The translations under genes and the position numbers were made by a program. The notes under the pieces were generated by a model that saw only the letters and a program-made list of their open reading frames with translations, made no database searches and was not told the origin of the DNA. From NCBI GenBank assembly GCA_014523625.1, contig JAATVP010000172.1, positions 1-7,248 on the forward strand: a stretch of DNA of 7,248 bases, written 5' to 3'. This DNA is from Nitrososphaerales archaeon TH5896. GTDB taxonomy: Archaea > Thermoproteota > Nitrososphaeria > Nitrososphaerales > Nitrososphaeraceae. Shown in pieces: positions 1-6,036 of the stretch (positions within the stretch are counted from its first letter, which is position 1; each line of letters opens with the position of its first letter).

Positions 1-513
1 CCATACCTCCCCAATCTCTCTCAAGATTAGGAATTTGATTCATCATTGCTCCATTAAGTAGCATCAGCTCAAAGCTGTTAACATAGTGGATGCTTCGTCG
101 TCTTACTGTTGCGCTAATTCTAAACGACTGGCTGACAGGAGAACAAATTTTAGAAACACAACATGGATCAGGGATGAGAAATTTTCGTTGCCGTTATCTT
201 TACATTCATTTGGATTGTTTATATTCACTCAAAAGGTCTGGTGAACAAATTATATCTGCGGAAATGACTATTTTACAGGGTCATTTGTTTATTGCATTAC
301 ATTATGATTTTCCAATAAGGTAATCAACAATAAGAAAGGATTGAAATAAAGTAGTTGCTATCTATACATAACAATATCCACTGGTTCGAGCTGAAAATCA
401 TGAGAAATTATAGACGCTAGGACAAGTATAAGTTTCTTGATGAGAACGAAGGCATGAATGCTAAATTAATTTAATTCTTCCCGCAATGATTGAAAAAGTC
501 TGCCTTATTATTA
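1..513. other. Gene-poor stretch at the left edge
   Basis: No convincing gene was found here. A plus-strand frame at 90-323 (77 codons) has an irregular composition with many Arg, Cys and Tyr and no recognisable motif. On the minus strand one frame is open from about 193 to the window edge. An ATG at 64-62 in it would give 21 codons beginning MLLNGAMMNQIPNL, which could be the N-terminus of a gene continuing to the left, but no ribosome binding site or TATA box supports it. The 9-mer TCCCGCAAT occurs at 479-487 and again at 521-529, flanking the end of the response regulator gene. Between the copies, minus-strand T runs could help transcription stop. Confidence 0.5.
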
Positions 514-882
514 TTACAAATCCCGCAATAAATAATTTACATGCTCTTTCAATTCTCTCATTGTTATTGATTTTGAAATATAACATTCTTGATCCAGCTC
601 TGGGAATATACTTTGCAACGCCCTATAGTTTACTTCATATCCTGTAATAAAACAGACTTTGATTATTGGATCTAGTTTTCTTAACTCGTTATACAGTTCA
701 AAACCATCCATCCCTGGCATTCTTACATCTATTATTGAAATACCATAATAATGTGGTTTGAAATTTGATAGGTCTCTGCGGGGATCATTAAATGTTTCTA
801 CTTCAAATCCCTCGTGACCCTCTAAGGTAGCTTTGTATAGCGAAGTAATATCTGGATCATCATCTATTACCAGTATCTTCAT
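514..882 (-). CDS. Stand-alone response regulator receiver domain protein (CheY-like)
   Basis: This is a 122-residue single-domain receiver with no output domain, so it should act in the cytoplasm by phosphorylation-dependent protein contact. The acidic cluster D7-D8-D9 follows the first strand (MKILVIDDD). The phospho-acceptor is D52 in IDVRMPGMDG, the switch threonine is T80 (FITG), and the conserved lysine is K104 in YISKS. The proline that usually follows this lysine (KP) is serine here, a mild departure from the family. No histidine kinase gene lies in the window, so its partner must be encoded elsewhere. The ATG start is well supported because it gives the canonical receiver N-terminus. 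A 61-codon frame upstream overlaps this start by ATGA, but that frame does not look like a real gene. Stand-alone receivers of this type are common in Nitrososphaerales (family knowledge). The assignment to the receiver family is very secure; the pathway is unknown. Confidence 0.95.
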   Translation of the reverse strand: MKILVIDDDPDITSLYKATLEGHEGFEVETFNDPRRDLSNFKPHYYGISIIDVRMPGMDGFELYNELRKLDPIIKVCFITGYEVNYRALQSIFPELDQECYISKSITMRELKEHVNYLLRDL

Positions 883-903
883 GTTTTTCTATTCATCAAC
901 ATC

Positions 904-910
904 ACATATA
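904..910 (-). promoter_or_regulatory. Possible TATA box of the response regulator gene
   Basis: Read on the minus strand this is ATATATG, centred about 25 nt upstream of the regulator's ATG. That spacing fits an archaeal TATA box with transcription starting at or next to the start codon. No good Shine-Dalgarno sequence precedes the ATG, which agrees with a leaderless transcript. This is a weak, position-based call. Confidence 0.3.
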
Positions 911-1207
911 TCAGATATCCAATAGACTGCATAAAACGGATTTTGTTCACTGCTGGCCTGCCGATGTAGTTGATTCTGGAGAAGTTGTGGAGGGGGATGG
1001 AAATGAAAGTGGTGATGGTAGTAATGTAGGGCATTCTGATCAATTGTCGAACCCGTCTGACCATATACCGAAGTAGGTGTTTCCTACTAAGAAAGCAAAC
1101 AACCTAAACTTATCTGGCTCGAAACGCATTTCTTTTTTAAATCTTATTTAATAGGCTACCTTGAATGCGTAGTTTCGTTATGGATACCCTGAGGGCATAT
1201 GCAACAC

Positions 1208-1215
1208 TTTAAAAT
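1208..1215 (+). promoter_or_regulatory. TATA-like box of the PAC2 gene
   Basis: TTTAAAAT is centred about 27 nt upstream of the ATG at 1239. In archaea transcription begins roughly 25-30 nt downstream of the TATA box, so the transcript would begin at or within a few bases of the ATG. The bases just before the ATG (TTAAGTAG) contain no Shine-Dalgarno motif, which fits leaderless translation. The box overlaps the left end of the palindrome at 1213-1227. Confidence 0.45.
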
Positions 1216-1227
1216 CAATCATTGATT
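1213..1227. promoter_or_regulatory. Perfect 15-bp palindrome, candidate operator
   Basis: AATCAAT-C-ATTGATT is a perfect inverted repeat with 7-bp arms and a single central base. It overlaps the TATA-like box by three bases and ends 11 bases before the PAC2 start codon. Dyads of this size at this place are typical binding sites for dimeric archaeal regulators that block TBP/TFB or RNA polymerase. The sequence is AT-rich, so chance is possible. No regulator gene next to it suggests an identity. Confidence 0.35.
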
Positions 1228-1238
1228 ATATTAAGTAG

Positions 1239-2045
1239 ATGTCATCTTCTTTGGAGAGAAATAAAGTAGTGTTTTCCACTGCTAACATGCCACAATTGAA
1301 CTCGCCGTTTTTGATCTGCGGTTTTCCTGGAAGCGGGTATGTCGGAAAGATTGCAATTGACCATTTAATTCAGGAACTAAATGCAAGTCATCTTGCTGAT
1401 ATTTACTCGGGTTCATTTCCTCCACAGATTATGATTAGAGGCGATGGCATCGCAGAGCTTATGAAAAACACAATTTTTTATTCAAAGACATCTGCTACCC
1501 CCGGTTCCAACCATGATATGCTCTTATTGACTGGAGACTCGCAACCAGAGAATCCTAATTCTGCATATTTTTTGTCTGACCAAATTATAGATATCGCCAC
1601 AAAGTTTAATACAAAAAAGATCATCACCTTGGCAGCATACGTTACTGGAACATTTGTGGATAAGCCCAGGATTTTCGGAACAGCTACTGATTCAAATATA
1701 GTGAGTACATTTAAGGAAAAGAATATCTTGACCATGGATAGTGGCACTATTGCAGGAATGAATGGCCTGATTATTGGTGTCGGAAAGCTACGTGGATTGC
1801 AAGGAACTTGTTTATTAGTAGAGACATCAGGTTATGTCGTTGACGCCAAAGCTTCCAGGATTATTCTAGAAAGCCTACTTTCAATACTTGGACTAACGGT
1901 GAATATGAATAACCTTGAAAAGAAAGCACGAGATACTGAGGCATTAATCCAAACAATCCAACAACAGGCTGCCGAGAAAGTATCGGAGAATCAGCAACCT
2001 CCTGGTGTTCTACGCAAACCAGTTAATACAGGATATATTAGCTGA
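1239..2045 (+). CDS. PAC2-family protein (proteasome assembly chaperone-like)
   Basis: This 268-residue protein matches the PAC2 family, which includes eukaryotic proteasome assembly chaperone 2 and archaeal proteins such as PbaA/PbaB. Visible family landmarks are GFPGSGYVGKIA (28-39) after the first strand, FPPQ (60-63), GDSQPEN (99-105), the IFGTATDSN segment (145-153), IAGMNGLIIG (171-180) and ETSGYVVDAKAS (195-206). The C-terminal part (about 225-250) is a charged, probably helical segment followed by a Pro/Gln-rich flexible tail. The protein ends in ...TGYIS. Proteasome-docking HbYX tails have tyrosine at the penultimate position; here it is third from last, so the tail is HbYX-like at best. 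The likely role is cytosolic proteasome assembly or an adaptor function, though many archaeal PAC2 proteins are uncharacterised. No proteasome subunit gene is adjacent. The start at 1239 fits the promoter spacing and the N-terminus. The family call is strong; the biochemical role is inferred. Confidence 0.92.
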   Translation: MSSSLERNKVVFSTANMPQLNSPFLICGFPGSGYVGKIAIDHLIQELNASHLADIYSGSFPPQIMIRGDGIAELMKNTIFYSKTSATPGSNHDMLLLTGDSQPENPNSAYFLSDQIIDIATKFNTKKIITLAAYVTGTFVDKPRIFGTATDSNIVSTFKEKNILTMDSGTIAGMNGLIIGVGKLRGLQGTCLLVETSGYVVDAKASRIILESLLSILGLTVNMNNLEKKARDTEALIQTIQQQAAEKVSENQQPPGVLRKPVNTGYIS

Positions 2046-2293
2046 AAAAGGTGAGGTATTAAAAGAAGAAAATACATGCATCACACTCCTGGAATCGATA
2101 AATACAGAGTAAACGTATAATGATTACGTACTATCAGTCATTAATCTCAGTTGGTTGCTGCAGAAAGCTGCTATGCAGGTCTTGCAGGTAGTAATGATAC
2201 AGGTTCGACTCAAAGTGTCACGGCTTTCATGGCTCACTTATACTCACGAAAATAGAGAGAAGAAGTTAAGAGCATATTTACGCTTATGAATTC
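2046..2293. other. Intergenic region after the PAC2 gene
   Basis: No RNA gene or convincing coding frame was found in these 248 bases. A tRNA-like GGTTCGACTC near 2202 lacks pairing arms, so it is not a tRNA. Two TGCAGGT copies lie close together around 2174-2190. The A/T stretch AGCATATTTA just before 2280 is the only promoter-like sequence for the next small gene. Confidence 0.4.
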
Positions 2294-2512
2294 TTGGTGT
2301 GGGACAAAAATAGGGTCATTACAATAGCAATTATAATTGGATTGTTTGGGGGCTTAATAGGTGGACCAATTGCTAGTTTGGTATACTATGATTCTAATCC
2401 CGAAGAAAGATTCTATGTGTTTATAATTCCCGAGATTGTAGGGTTTATTTGTGCAGGTCTAATGATATACGTAGGCAAGCTTAAGAAGAAGAAATCAAAT
2501 GTTTCATCATAA
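2294..2512 (+). CDS. Small two-helix membrane protein of unknown function
   Basis: This 72-residue protein has no family I recognise. A short polar N-terminus (WDKNR) is followed by a glycine-rich hydrophobic helix (about residues 8-30, containing GLFGGLIGGP), a short polar loop with YDSNPEERF, a second hydrophobic helix (about 41-60) and a basic tail KLKKKK. By the positive-inside rule both ends face the cytoplasm and the loop faces outward. The frame has no ATG before the first helix: the only candidates are TTG at 2294 and GTG at 2297, with a TAA at 2267-2269 closing the frame upstream. GTG may be the true start. The GxxxGG pattern could support helix packing. It is converging on the transporter gene and appears to be a single-gene unit. 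Membrane character is clear; that it is a real gene is likely but not certain. Confidence 0.6.
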   Translation: MVWDKNRVITIAIIIGLFGGLIGGPIASLVYYDSNPEERFYVFIIPEIVGFICAGLMIYVGKLKKKKSNVSS

Positions 2513-2673
2513 CAATTCACACACAACAGAAGCCCATCCGAGTGACAATCTATCACAATATATTCTTCTCACCCATTTTGATTTAATCATTTCAAGATTG
2601 GGTTTTATACAACAACAATTCAGAACACGTTTAAACTATTTAAGTTGCTTTACACGCATCATGTTTTGTAGTA
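2513..2673. other. Convergent intergenic region
   Basis: These 161 bases separate two convergent genes. A 63-codon plus-strand frame begins inside the end of the small membrane gene, but it is rich in His, Gln and Ser, has no motif and runs into the transporter's stop. It is not treated as a gene. AT-rich tracts with T runs on both strands could serve as archaeal terminators, which need little more than oligo-T. Confidence 0.4.
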
Positions 2674-4068
2674 TTAAAGCTTCAATTTAGTTTCCCGCAT
2701 AAATACAAGAACGAATATCCCTGAACCCAAGGCTATCCATGCCACTATCTGAATGGCAGTGCCTAAACTAGAAATGTCTGCAATAAATCCTATTCCAATA
2801 GCCCCAAAAACAAAACCCAAATCCCTCCAAAATCTATAGACACCTAAAGAAGTAGCTCTCCAACGTGGATTAGCTATATCACTTATTGCTGCAAGCAAAG
2901 TGGGATATACAAGAGCTGTTCCAACACCTAAAAGGGTCATGCCAATGACTAGCCCAAAAAAGACACTTCCAGACATTAGTACTACCCATATACCAACTGC
3001 TTGAACAATCATCCCAGGATAAATAAGCCTCTTTCTACCTACGCTATCACTTAGCGGGCCTGTTGCAAGTTGTAAGAATCCCCATACACCAGGATGTAAT
3101 GCTTTTAGAAATGCAGTATCGTTTACGCCTATTCCAAGAGATACAAAATAGATTGTAAATACGCCCCAGGTTACACCGAATATCAAATTGTTAACCAACC
3201 CTGCTTGACTAGCTGCTAATAGAGTCCTGTTTTTCCAAGAAGTTTCTAAGAATATCTGTTTGAAGTTTAGATTGCTATCTGTCAATTCGTTTCGTTCACT
3301 GGTAAAGGGTAGCTCTTTTCCTGTTAAACGTAGCTTCTCGTTCAGGTCTTTTTCTTGACTCTTATTTTGCCCATTAACTAATCCATCTTTCTTTTCCAAT
3401 TGTAGTTCATTTTTTAATTCTAATTCTGTGAATCTCGATGTATCTTTAACAAGGATAACGGATACAATTAAGCCCAATAGTGAAAATGCAATTCCTAAAT
3501 AGAGTGGATATGGTTCTAGACCATAGATAGCCGCTATATAACCTGTGAAAAATCCTACCAGAGCAACTGAAACATAACCCGCAAATTCATTCAATCCTAG
3601 CGCTAGCCCCCTTCTCTCTTTTCCAACCAAATCGATTTTCATATTTACAGTCATTGACCACGCAAGACCTTGGTTTACTCCCAACAATACATTAGCAAAC
3701 AAAACCCAGTTCCAATCAGGACCATAGAGTAAGATGAAAGGAACAGGCACAGCAAATAGCCATCCTAATACTAAAACCTTTTTTCTGTTCCATCTGTCTG
3801 ATAGGCTACCAGCAAAGAGATTGAGTACAGCCTTAACAATTCCAAAACTGGCAATGAAAGATAAAATTAGTACATTGGATTCTAGCCCGAATTCCTCTTT
3901 TCCTAGGAGGGGAACTACGGTTTGTTCTAGACCAATCATAGCACCTACAAAGGCGTTTACTAGAATTAAGAGCAAAAACTGATTGATGTTAGGTTTAAGA
4001 CCTAGCCTTAACTGCGGCTTAGCATGTTCTATTTTATCTTTATCCTTATTTTCATCCACATCTACCAT
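2674..4068 (-). CDS. Major facilitator superfamily (MFS) transporter
   Basis: This is a 464-residue polytopic protein with 12 predicted helices in two six-helix halves. Approximate helices are 30-50, 65-88, 97-115, 120-140, 157-180, 188-207, then 284-312, 320-340, 347-366, 369-392, 410-432 and 438-457. The MFS motif A appears twice: GSLSDRWNRKK (87-97) between helices 2 and 3, and GPLSDSVGRKR (337-347) at the equivalent place in the second half. The central cytoplasmic loop (about 208-283) is long and highly charged. Helices 10-11 are joined by a segment with RATSLGVYRFWRDLG (404-418), conserved-looking and unusual in carrying so many charged and aromatic residues. The substrate cannot be read from the sequence; secondary transport driven by ion gradients is the family rule, and drug, metal or organic-anion export are all possible. 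It is divergent from the cysteine-rich gene, sharing 143 bp. The family call is secure. Confidence 0.93.
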   Translation of the reverse strand: MVDVDENKDKDKIEHAKPQLRLGLKPNINQFLLLILVNAFVGAMIGLEQTVVPLLGKEEFGLESNVLILSFIASFGIVKAVLNLFAGSLSDRWNRKKVLVLGWLFAVPVPFILLYGPDWNWVLFANVLLGVNQGLAWSMTVNMKIDLVGKERRGLALGLNEFAGYVSVALVGFFTGYIAAIYGLEPYPLYLGIAFSLLGLIVSVILVKDTSRFTELELKNELQLEKKDGLVNGQNKSQEKDLNEKLRLTGKELPFTSERNELTDSNLNFKQIFLETSWKNRTLLAASQAGLVNNLIFGVTWGVFTIYFVSLGIGVNDTAFLKALHPGVWGFLQLATGPLSDSVGRKRLIYPGMIVQAVGIWVVLMSGSVFFGLVIGMTLLGVGTALVYPTLLAAISDIANPRWRATSLGVYRFWRDLGFVFGAIGIGFIADISSLGTAIQIVAWIALGSGIFVLVFMRETKLKL

Positions 4069-4211
4069 TTCCCACGTTAAACCGCTGGAATATCAAGGTG
4101 ATTTTTTCTATTTATTATTACCTAGAGTCATTCTTCCCTTGTAACTCATCTAATACCTAACGGCAGGAAAGGTTAACTATCTCTCACCCTTAATCTGAAT
4201 ATACTTAGAGG
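4069..4211. promoter_or_regulatory. Shared divergent promoter region (MFS / cysteine-rich gene)
   Basis: This 143-bp interval must hold the promoters of both divergent genes. An A/T-rich block at about 4100-4120 (TAATAATAAATAG on the minus strand) is the best TATA candidate for the transporter. On the plus-gene side GAGG at 4208-4211 directly abuts the ATG at 4212, too close for a normal Shine-Dalgarno spacing. It would fit better with a GTG at 4224, which would shorten the protein by four residues. No clear palindromic operator was seen. Confidence 0.4.
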
Positions 4212-5075
4212 ATGAATGAAGTAGTGAAATGCGCGGAATGTGAATGCACTCCTACTGAATGTGTTAAGGGTGAATCTTTCGAGGGAGCAGTATACTGCGC
4301 AAACTGCTGCAGGGGGGACTCATGTTGTTGTTTAGCTATTCACTTTATCAAAGAAAAAGATCGCTGCTGCAGCAACTCATTATGCGGAAATCTTCACGTT
4401 GCTTTTTCCGATCAAAATCCTCGTAACAAAAGAATCAATGAATTATCAACTGGATTCGAAAGTAAAGGCCAAAAGAAGGACAATGATCTATATTCATTCT
4501 TCTTGTGCGCTAAAGGTCTGTACGCTGCTGCATTGGGAATAGAGATTTTGTGCATTGCAGCAGCCGAGATAGGAGAAAACACAGGATTATATCTTTTCGG
4601 TTTCAATGCTGGAGGCATTGTCATCGCATATGTAATGGGATATTCATTGGCCGGTTTTACAACTTTTATCACAATTCTGGGCAGGTACGGTAACGCTCCT
4701 CAAAGTGAGAAGAGGATCGGCTCATGTAAAATAGACAGTTGTTGCTCTGTTTTAGAACAAGATTCAACTTTAGGATTCGTATCCAACATCAGAACAACTT
4801 TCGTGAATTTTGCGTTGGGATTTAGGCGGCTCTTCAGGATCCGTAATCAGCGGGGACTAAAGACGATACTAAAAAGTAGTCTATTTATTCTGATAACCGC
4901 AGAAAGCGCTTGCATTTTAACAGCTGAGACAGTAGATTTGATATTCTATCAGCATTCTATACTCTTGTCTGTCCCTCTTGCACTATTGGCTGGTGCATTT
5001 ACGGTAGCGGCCCCAGCATCATACAGAAAGACCAGACAATTGAATACCAATACCAAAACTGCAAAGTTCTCCTGA
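4212..5075 (+). CDS. Metallothionein-like cysteine-rich domain fused to a duplicated four-helix membrane domain
   Basis: I do not recognise a named family for this 287-residue protein. Residues 1-58 hold 13 cysteines (7, 10, 12, 17, 29, 32, 33, 38, 39, 40, 52, 53, 58). The start, KCAECECTP followed by F-x2-G-x2-YC-x2-CC-x-G (residues 6-35), resembles bacterial metallothioneins of the SmtA/BmtA type, which show C-x-C clusters and a G-x2-YC-x3-C motif. A polar linker (60-94) leads to four predicted helices (about 98-120, 124-156, 221-245, 248-270). Helices 1 and 3 share K-x9-E-x2-C-I-x2-A-E (K101/E111/C114/E119 and K221/E231/C234/E239), exactly 120 residues apart. Helices 2 and 4 share LAG-FT-like sequence, so the membrane part is probably an internal duplication. 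The central loop is basic (RRLFRIRNQR) and carries SCKIDSCC (171-178); by the positive-inside rule this loop and the N-terminus face the cytoplasm. Metal binding with transport or sensing is inferred. The CDS is secure; the function is not. Confidence 0.85.
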   Translation: MNEVVKCAECECTPTECVKGESFEGAVYCANCCRGDSCCCLAIHFIKEKDRCCSNSLCGNLHVAFSDQNPRNKRINELSTGFESKGQKKDNDLYSFFLCAKGLYAAALGIEILCIAAAEIGENTGLYLFGFNAGGIVIAYVMGYSLAGFTTFITILGRYGNAPQSEKRIGSCKIDSCCSVLEQDSTLGFVSNIRTTFVNFALGFRRLFRIRNQRGLKTILKSSLFILITAESACILTAETVDLIFYQHSILLSVPLALLAGAFTVAAPASYRKTRQLNTNTKTAKFS

Positions 5076-5130
5076 AAGCTATACGGGATTAGTAATATTA
5101 TCGAAGTGGCTGACTGAAATCATTATGATA

Positions 5131-5147
5131 TCTGAAGCCTATTCAGA
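5131..5147 (+). terminator. Possible hairpin terminator after the cysteine-rich gene
   Basis: TCTGAA (5131-5136) and TTCAGA (5142-5147) can pair around a five-base loop, GCCTA. A T-rich tract containing CCTTTTCATTC follows within about ten bases. The hairpin lies 56 bases past the stop codon. The stem is short and archaeal termination relies mainly on T-tracts, so this is tentative. Confidence 0.25.
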
Positions 5148-5180
5148 CGTCCGATCCTTTTCATTCTATTTAGTTGAAGA

Positions 5181-5189
5181 CTTAATAAC
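5181..5189 (+). promoter_or_regulatory. TATA-like box of the DM13 gene
   Basis: CTTAATAAC is centred about 31 nt upstream of the ATG at 5216, placing the predicted transcript start within a few bases of the start codon. No Shine-Dalgarno sequence precedes this ATG, consistent with leaderless or very short-leader translation. Confidence 0.35.
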
Positions 5190-5215
5190 ACAAAGCTTGT
5201 TCTATCCGTGATAAC

Positions 5216-5884
5216 ATGCGCAAGGGAATCAAATTTGGAATCATAAGTGCAATAGTTATCATTATAGGCGTAAGTGCATTTTATCTTGCTTCCCCTTTAT
5301 TTGTTTCAACTGAAATTGATGAACCACTTCCTGGAGGAGCTGAGGTATCAGCGCCACCACCACCATCAAATCAATTTCAAGAATTTATGGCAATGAGCGA
5401 AGAAGAAAGAATTGAGGCCGGCAATCGGATGGATGAAAAAGAAAGGAATCAAATTATGCTTGAATTCACAAGGATGAACACTAGTATTAATGAATCAATG
5501 GCTCAGATTAATGAGTCCTTATTGGAACAGCAGACTTCGCAAACAGGAAATGAAACTAGTGATTTGTTATTAACTGGTTCGTTTGTTGGAGTTGGAGATG
5601 GTATACATGATGCACAAGGCATTGCGAAAGTTATTCCTATAGAGGATGGAGGTAATGTAGTTAGATTGGAGGATTTAGTAGTTACTAATGGACCTGATCT
5701 TTATGTATATCTCTCAACAGATAAGAGTGCATCTGACTCTGTGAGCTTAGGCAAATTAAAGGCCAATATTGGCAATCAAAACTATCTGATACCTGCTGGA
5801 ACAGATCTATCAAAATATGATACGGTCTTGATATGGTGTAGAGCGTTCTCTGTTCTTTTTGGTGGCGCTGAATTAAAACCATAG
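5216..5884 (+). CDS. Membrane-anchored DM13 domain protein
   Basis: This 222-residue protein has a basic N-terminus (MRKGIKF) and one hydrophobic helix (about 8-28), acting as a signal anchor or uncleaved signal peptide, so the rest should lie outside the membrane. A proline-rich spacer (APPPPS, 46-51) and a charged, probably helical stretch (55-105) rich in Glu, Met and Asn follow. Residues about 118-221 form a DM13 domain: LTGSFVG, an H131-D-A-Q-G-x-A segment, VVRLEDLVVTNGPDLYVYLS (148-167), and the closing VLIWCRAFSVLFGGAEL (204-220), which contains the family's conserved cysteine, C208. DM13 domains have been proposed, from sequence comparison, to take part in extracytoplasmic electron transfer, with this cysteine as a redox-active residue; direct biochemical proof is limited. 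NES/NET sequons in the spacer (92-94, 99-101, 112-114) could be N-glycosylated in an archaeal envelope. It appears to be transcribed alone. The family call is strong; the redox role is inference. Confidence 0.9.
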   Translation: MRKGIKFGIISAIVIIIGVSAFYLASPLFVSTEIDEPLPGGAEVSAPPPPSNQFQEFMAMSEEERIEAGNRMDEKERNQIMLEFTRMNTSINESMAQINESLLEQQTSQTGNETSDLLLTGSFVGVGDGIHDAQGIAKVIPIEDGGNVVRLEDLVVTNGPDLYVYLSTDKSASDSVSLGKLKANIGNQNYLIPAGTDLSKYDTVLIWCRAFSVLFGGAELKP

Positions 5885-6036
5885 TAGCATCAGCATAGAA
5901 TAACACAAAAGGCAAACTCTAATTCAGATGCGTTTGTGAGACTGTATTGGTTCTTTTATGGAAAGAAGGTAGATAACTATAATCCACACTCAAAGAAACG
6001 AACTTATGGTGTATGTCCTTACCGAATTACTATTAA

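Larger units (their letters stand above)
883..1238. other. Divergent intergenic region between response regulator and PAC2 gene
   Basis: No gene is well supported here. It should hold the promoters of both divergent neighbours. A minus-strand frame (1064-879, 61 codons) is basic, lacks motifs and touches the regulator start through ATGA; it is probably chance. On the plus strand one frame stays open to a TAG at 1074-1076 and ends in a hydrophilic Gly/Asp/Ser/Glu-rich tail (encoded at about 960-1073). That could be a decayed C-terminus of some protein, but it has no start or recognisable domain. A T-rich block around 1130-1155 and the TATA-like box and palindrome listed separately are the remaining features. 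Confidence 0.5.

Noticed and set aside
1..64. Possible N-terminus of a minus-strand gene leaving the window (ATG at 64-62)
   Set aside because: Only 21 codons are visible, with no recognisable motif and no good promoter. It cannot be told from chance.
90..323. 77-codon plus-strand open frame
   Set aside because: Irregular composition, no motif, no promoter or ribosome binding site, and no supporting context.
879..1064. 61-codon minus-strand frame overlapping the response regulator start by ATGA
   Set aside because: The ATGA overlap suggests coupling, but the protein is a motif-free basic sequence and the regulator has its own TATA-like box inside it.
2160..2240. tRNA-like T-loop GGTTCGACTC
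   Set aside because: The flanking bases do not pair as a T stem, and no acceptor, D or anticodon arm can be built around it.
2499..2690. 63-codon plus-strand frame between the convergent genes
   Set aside because: It begins inside the small membrane gene, ends inside the transporter gene, and looks like translated AT-rich spacer.
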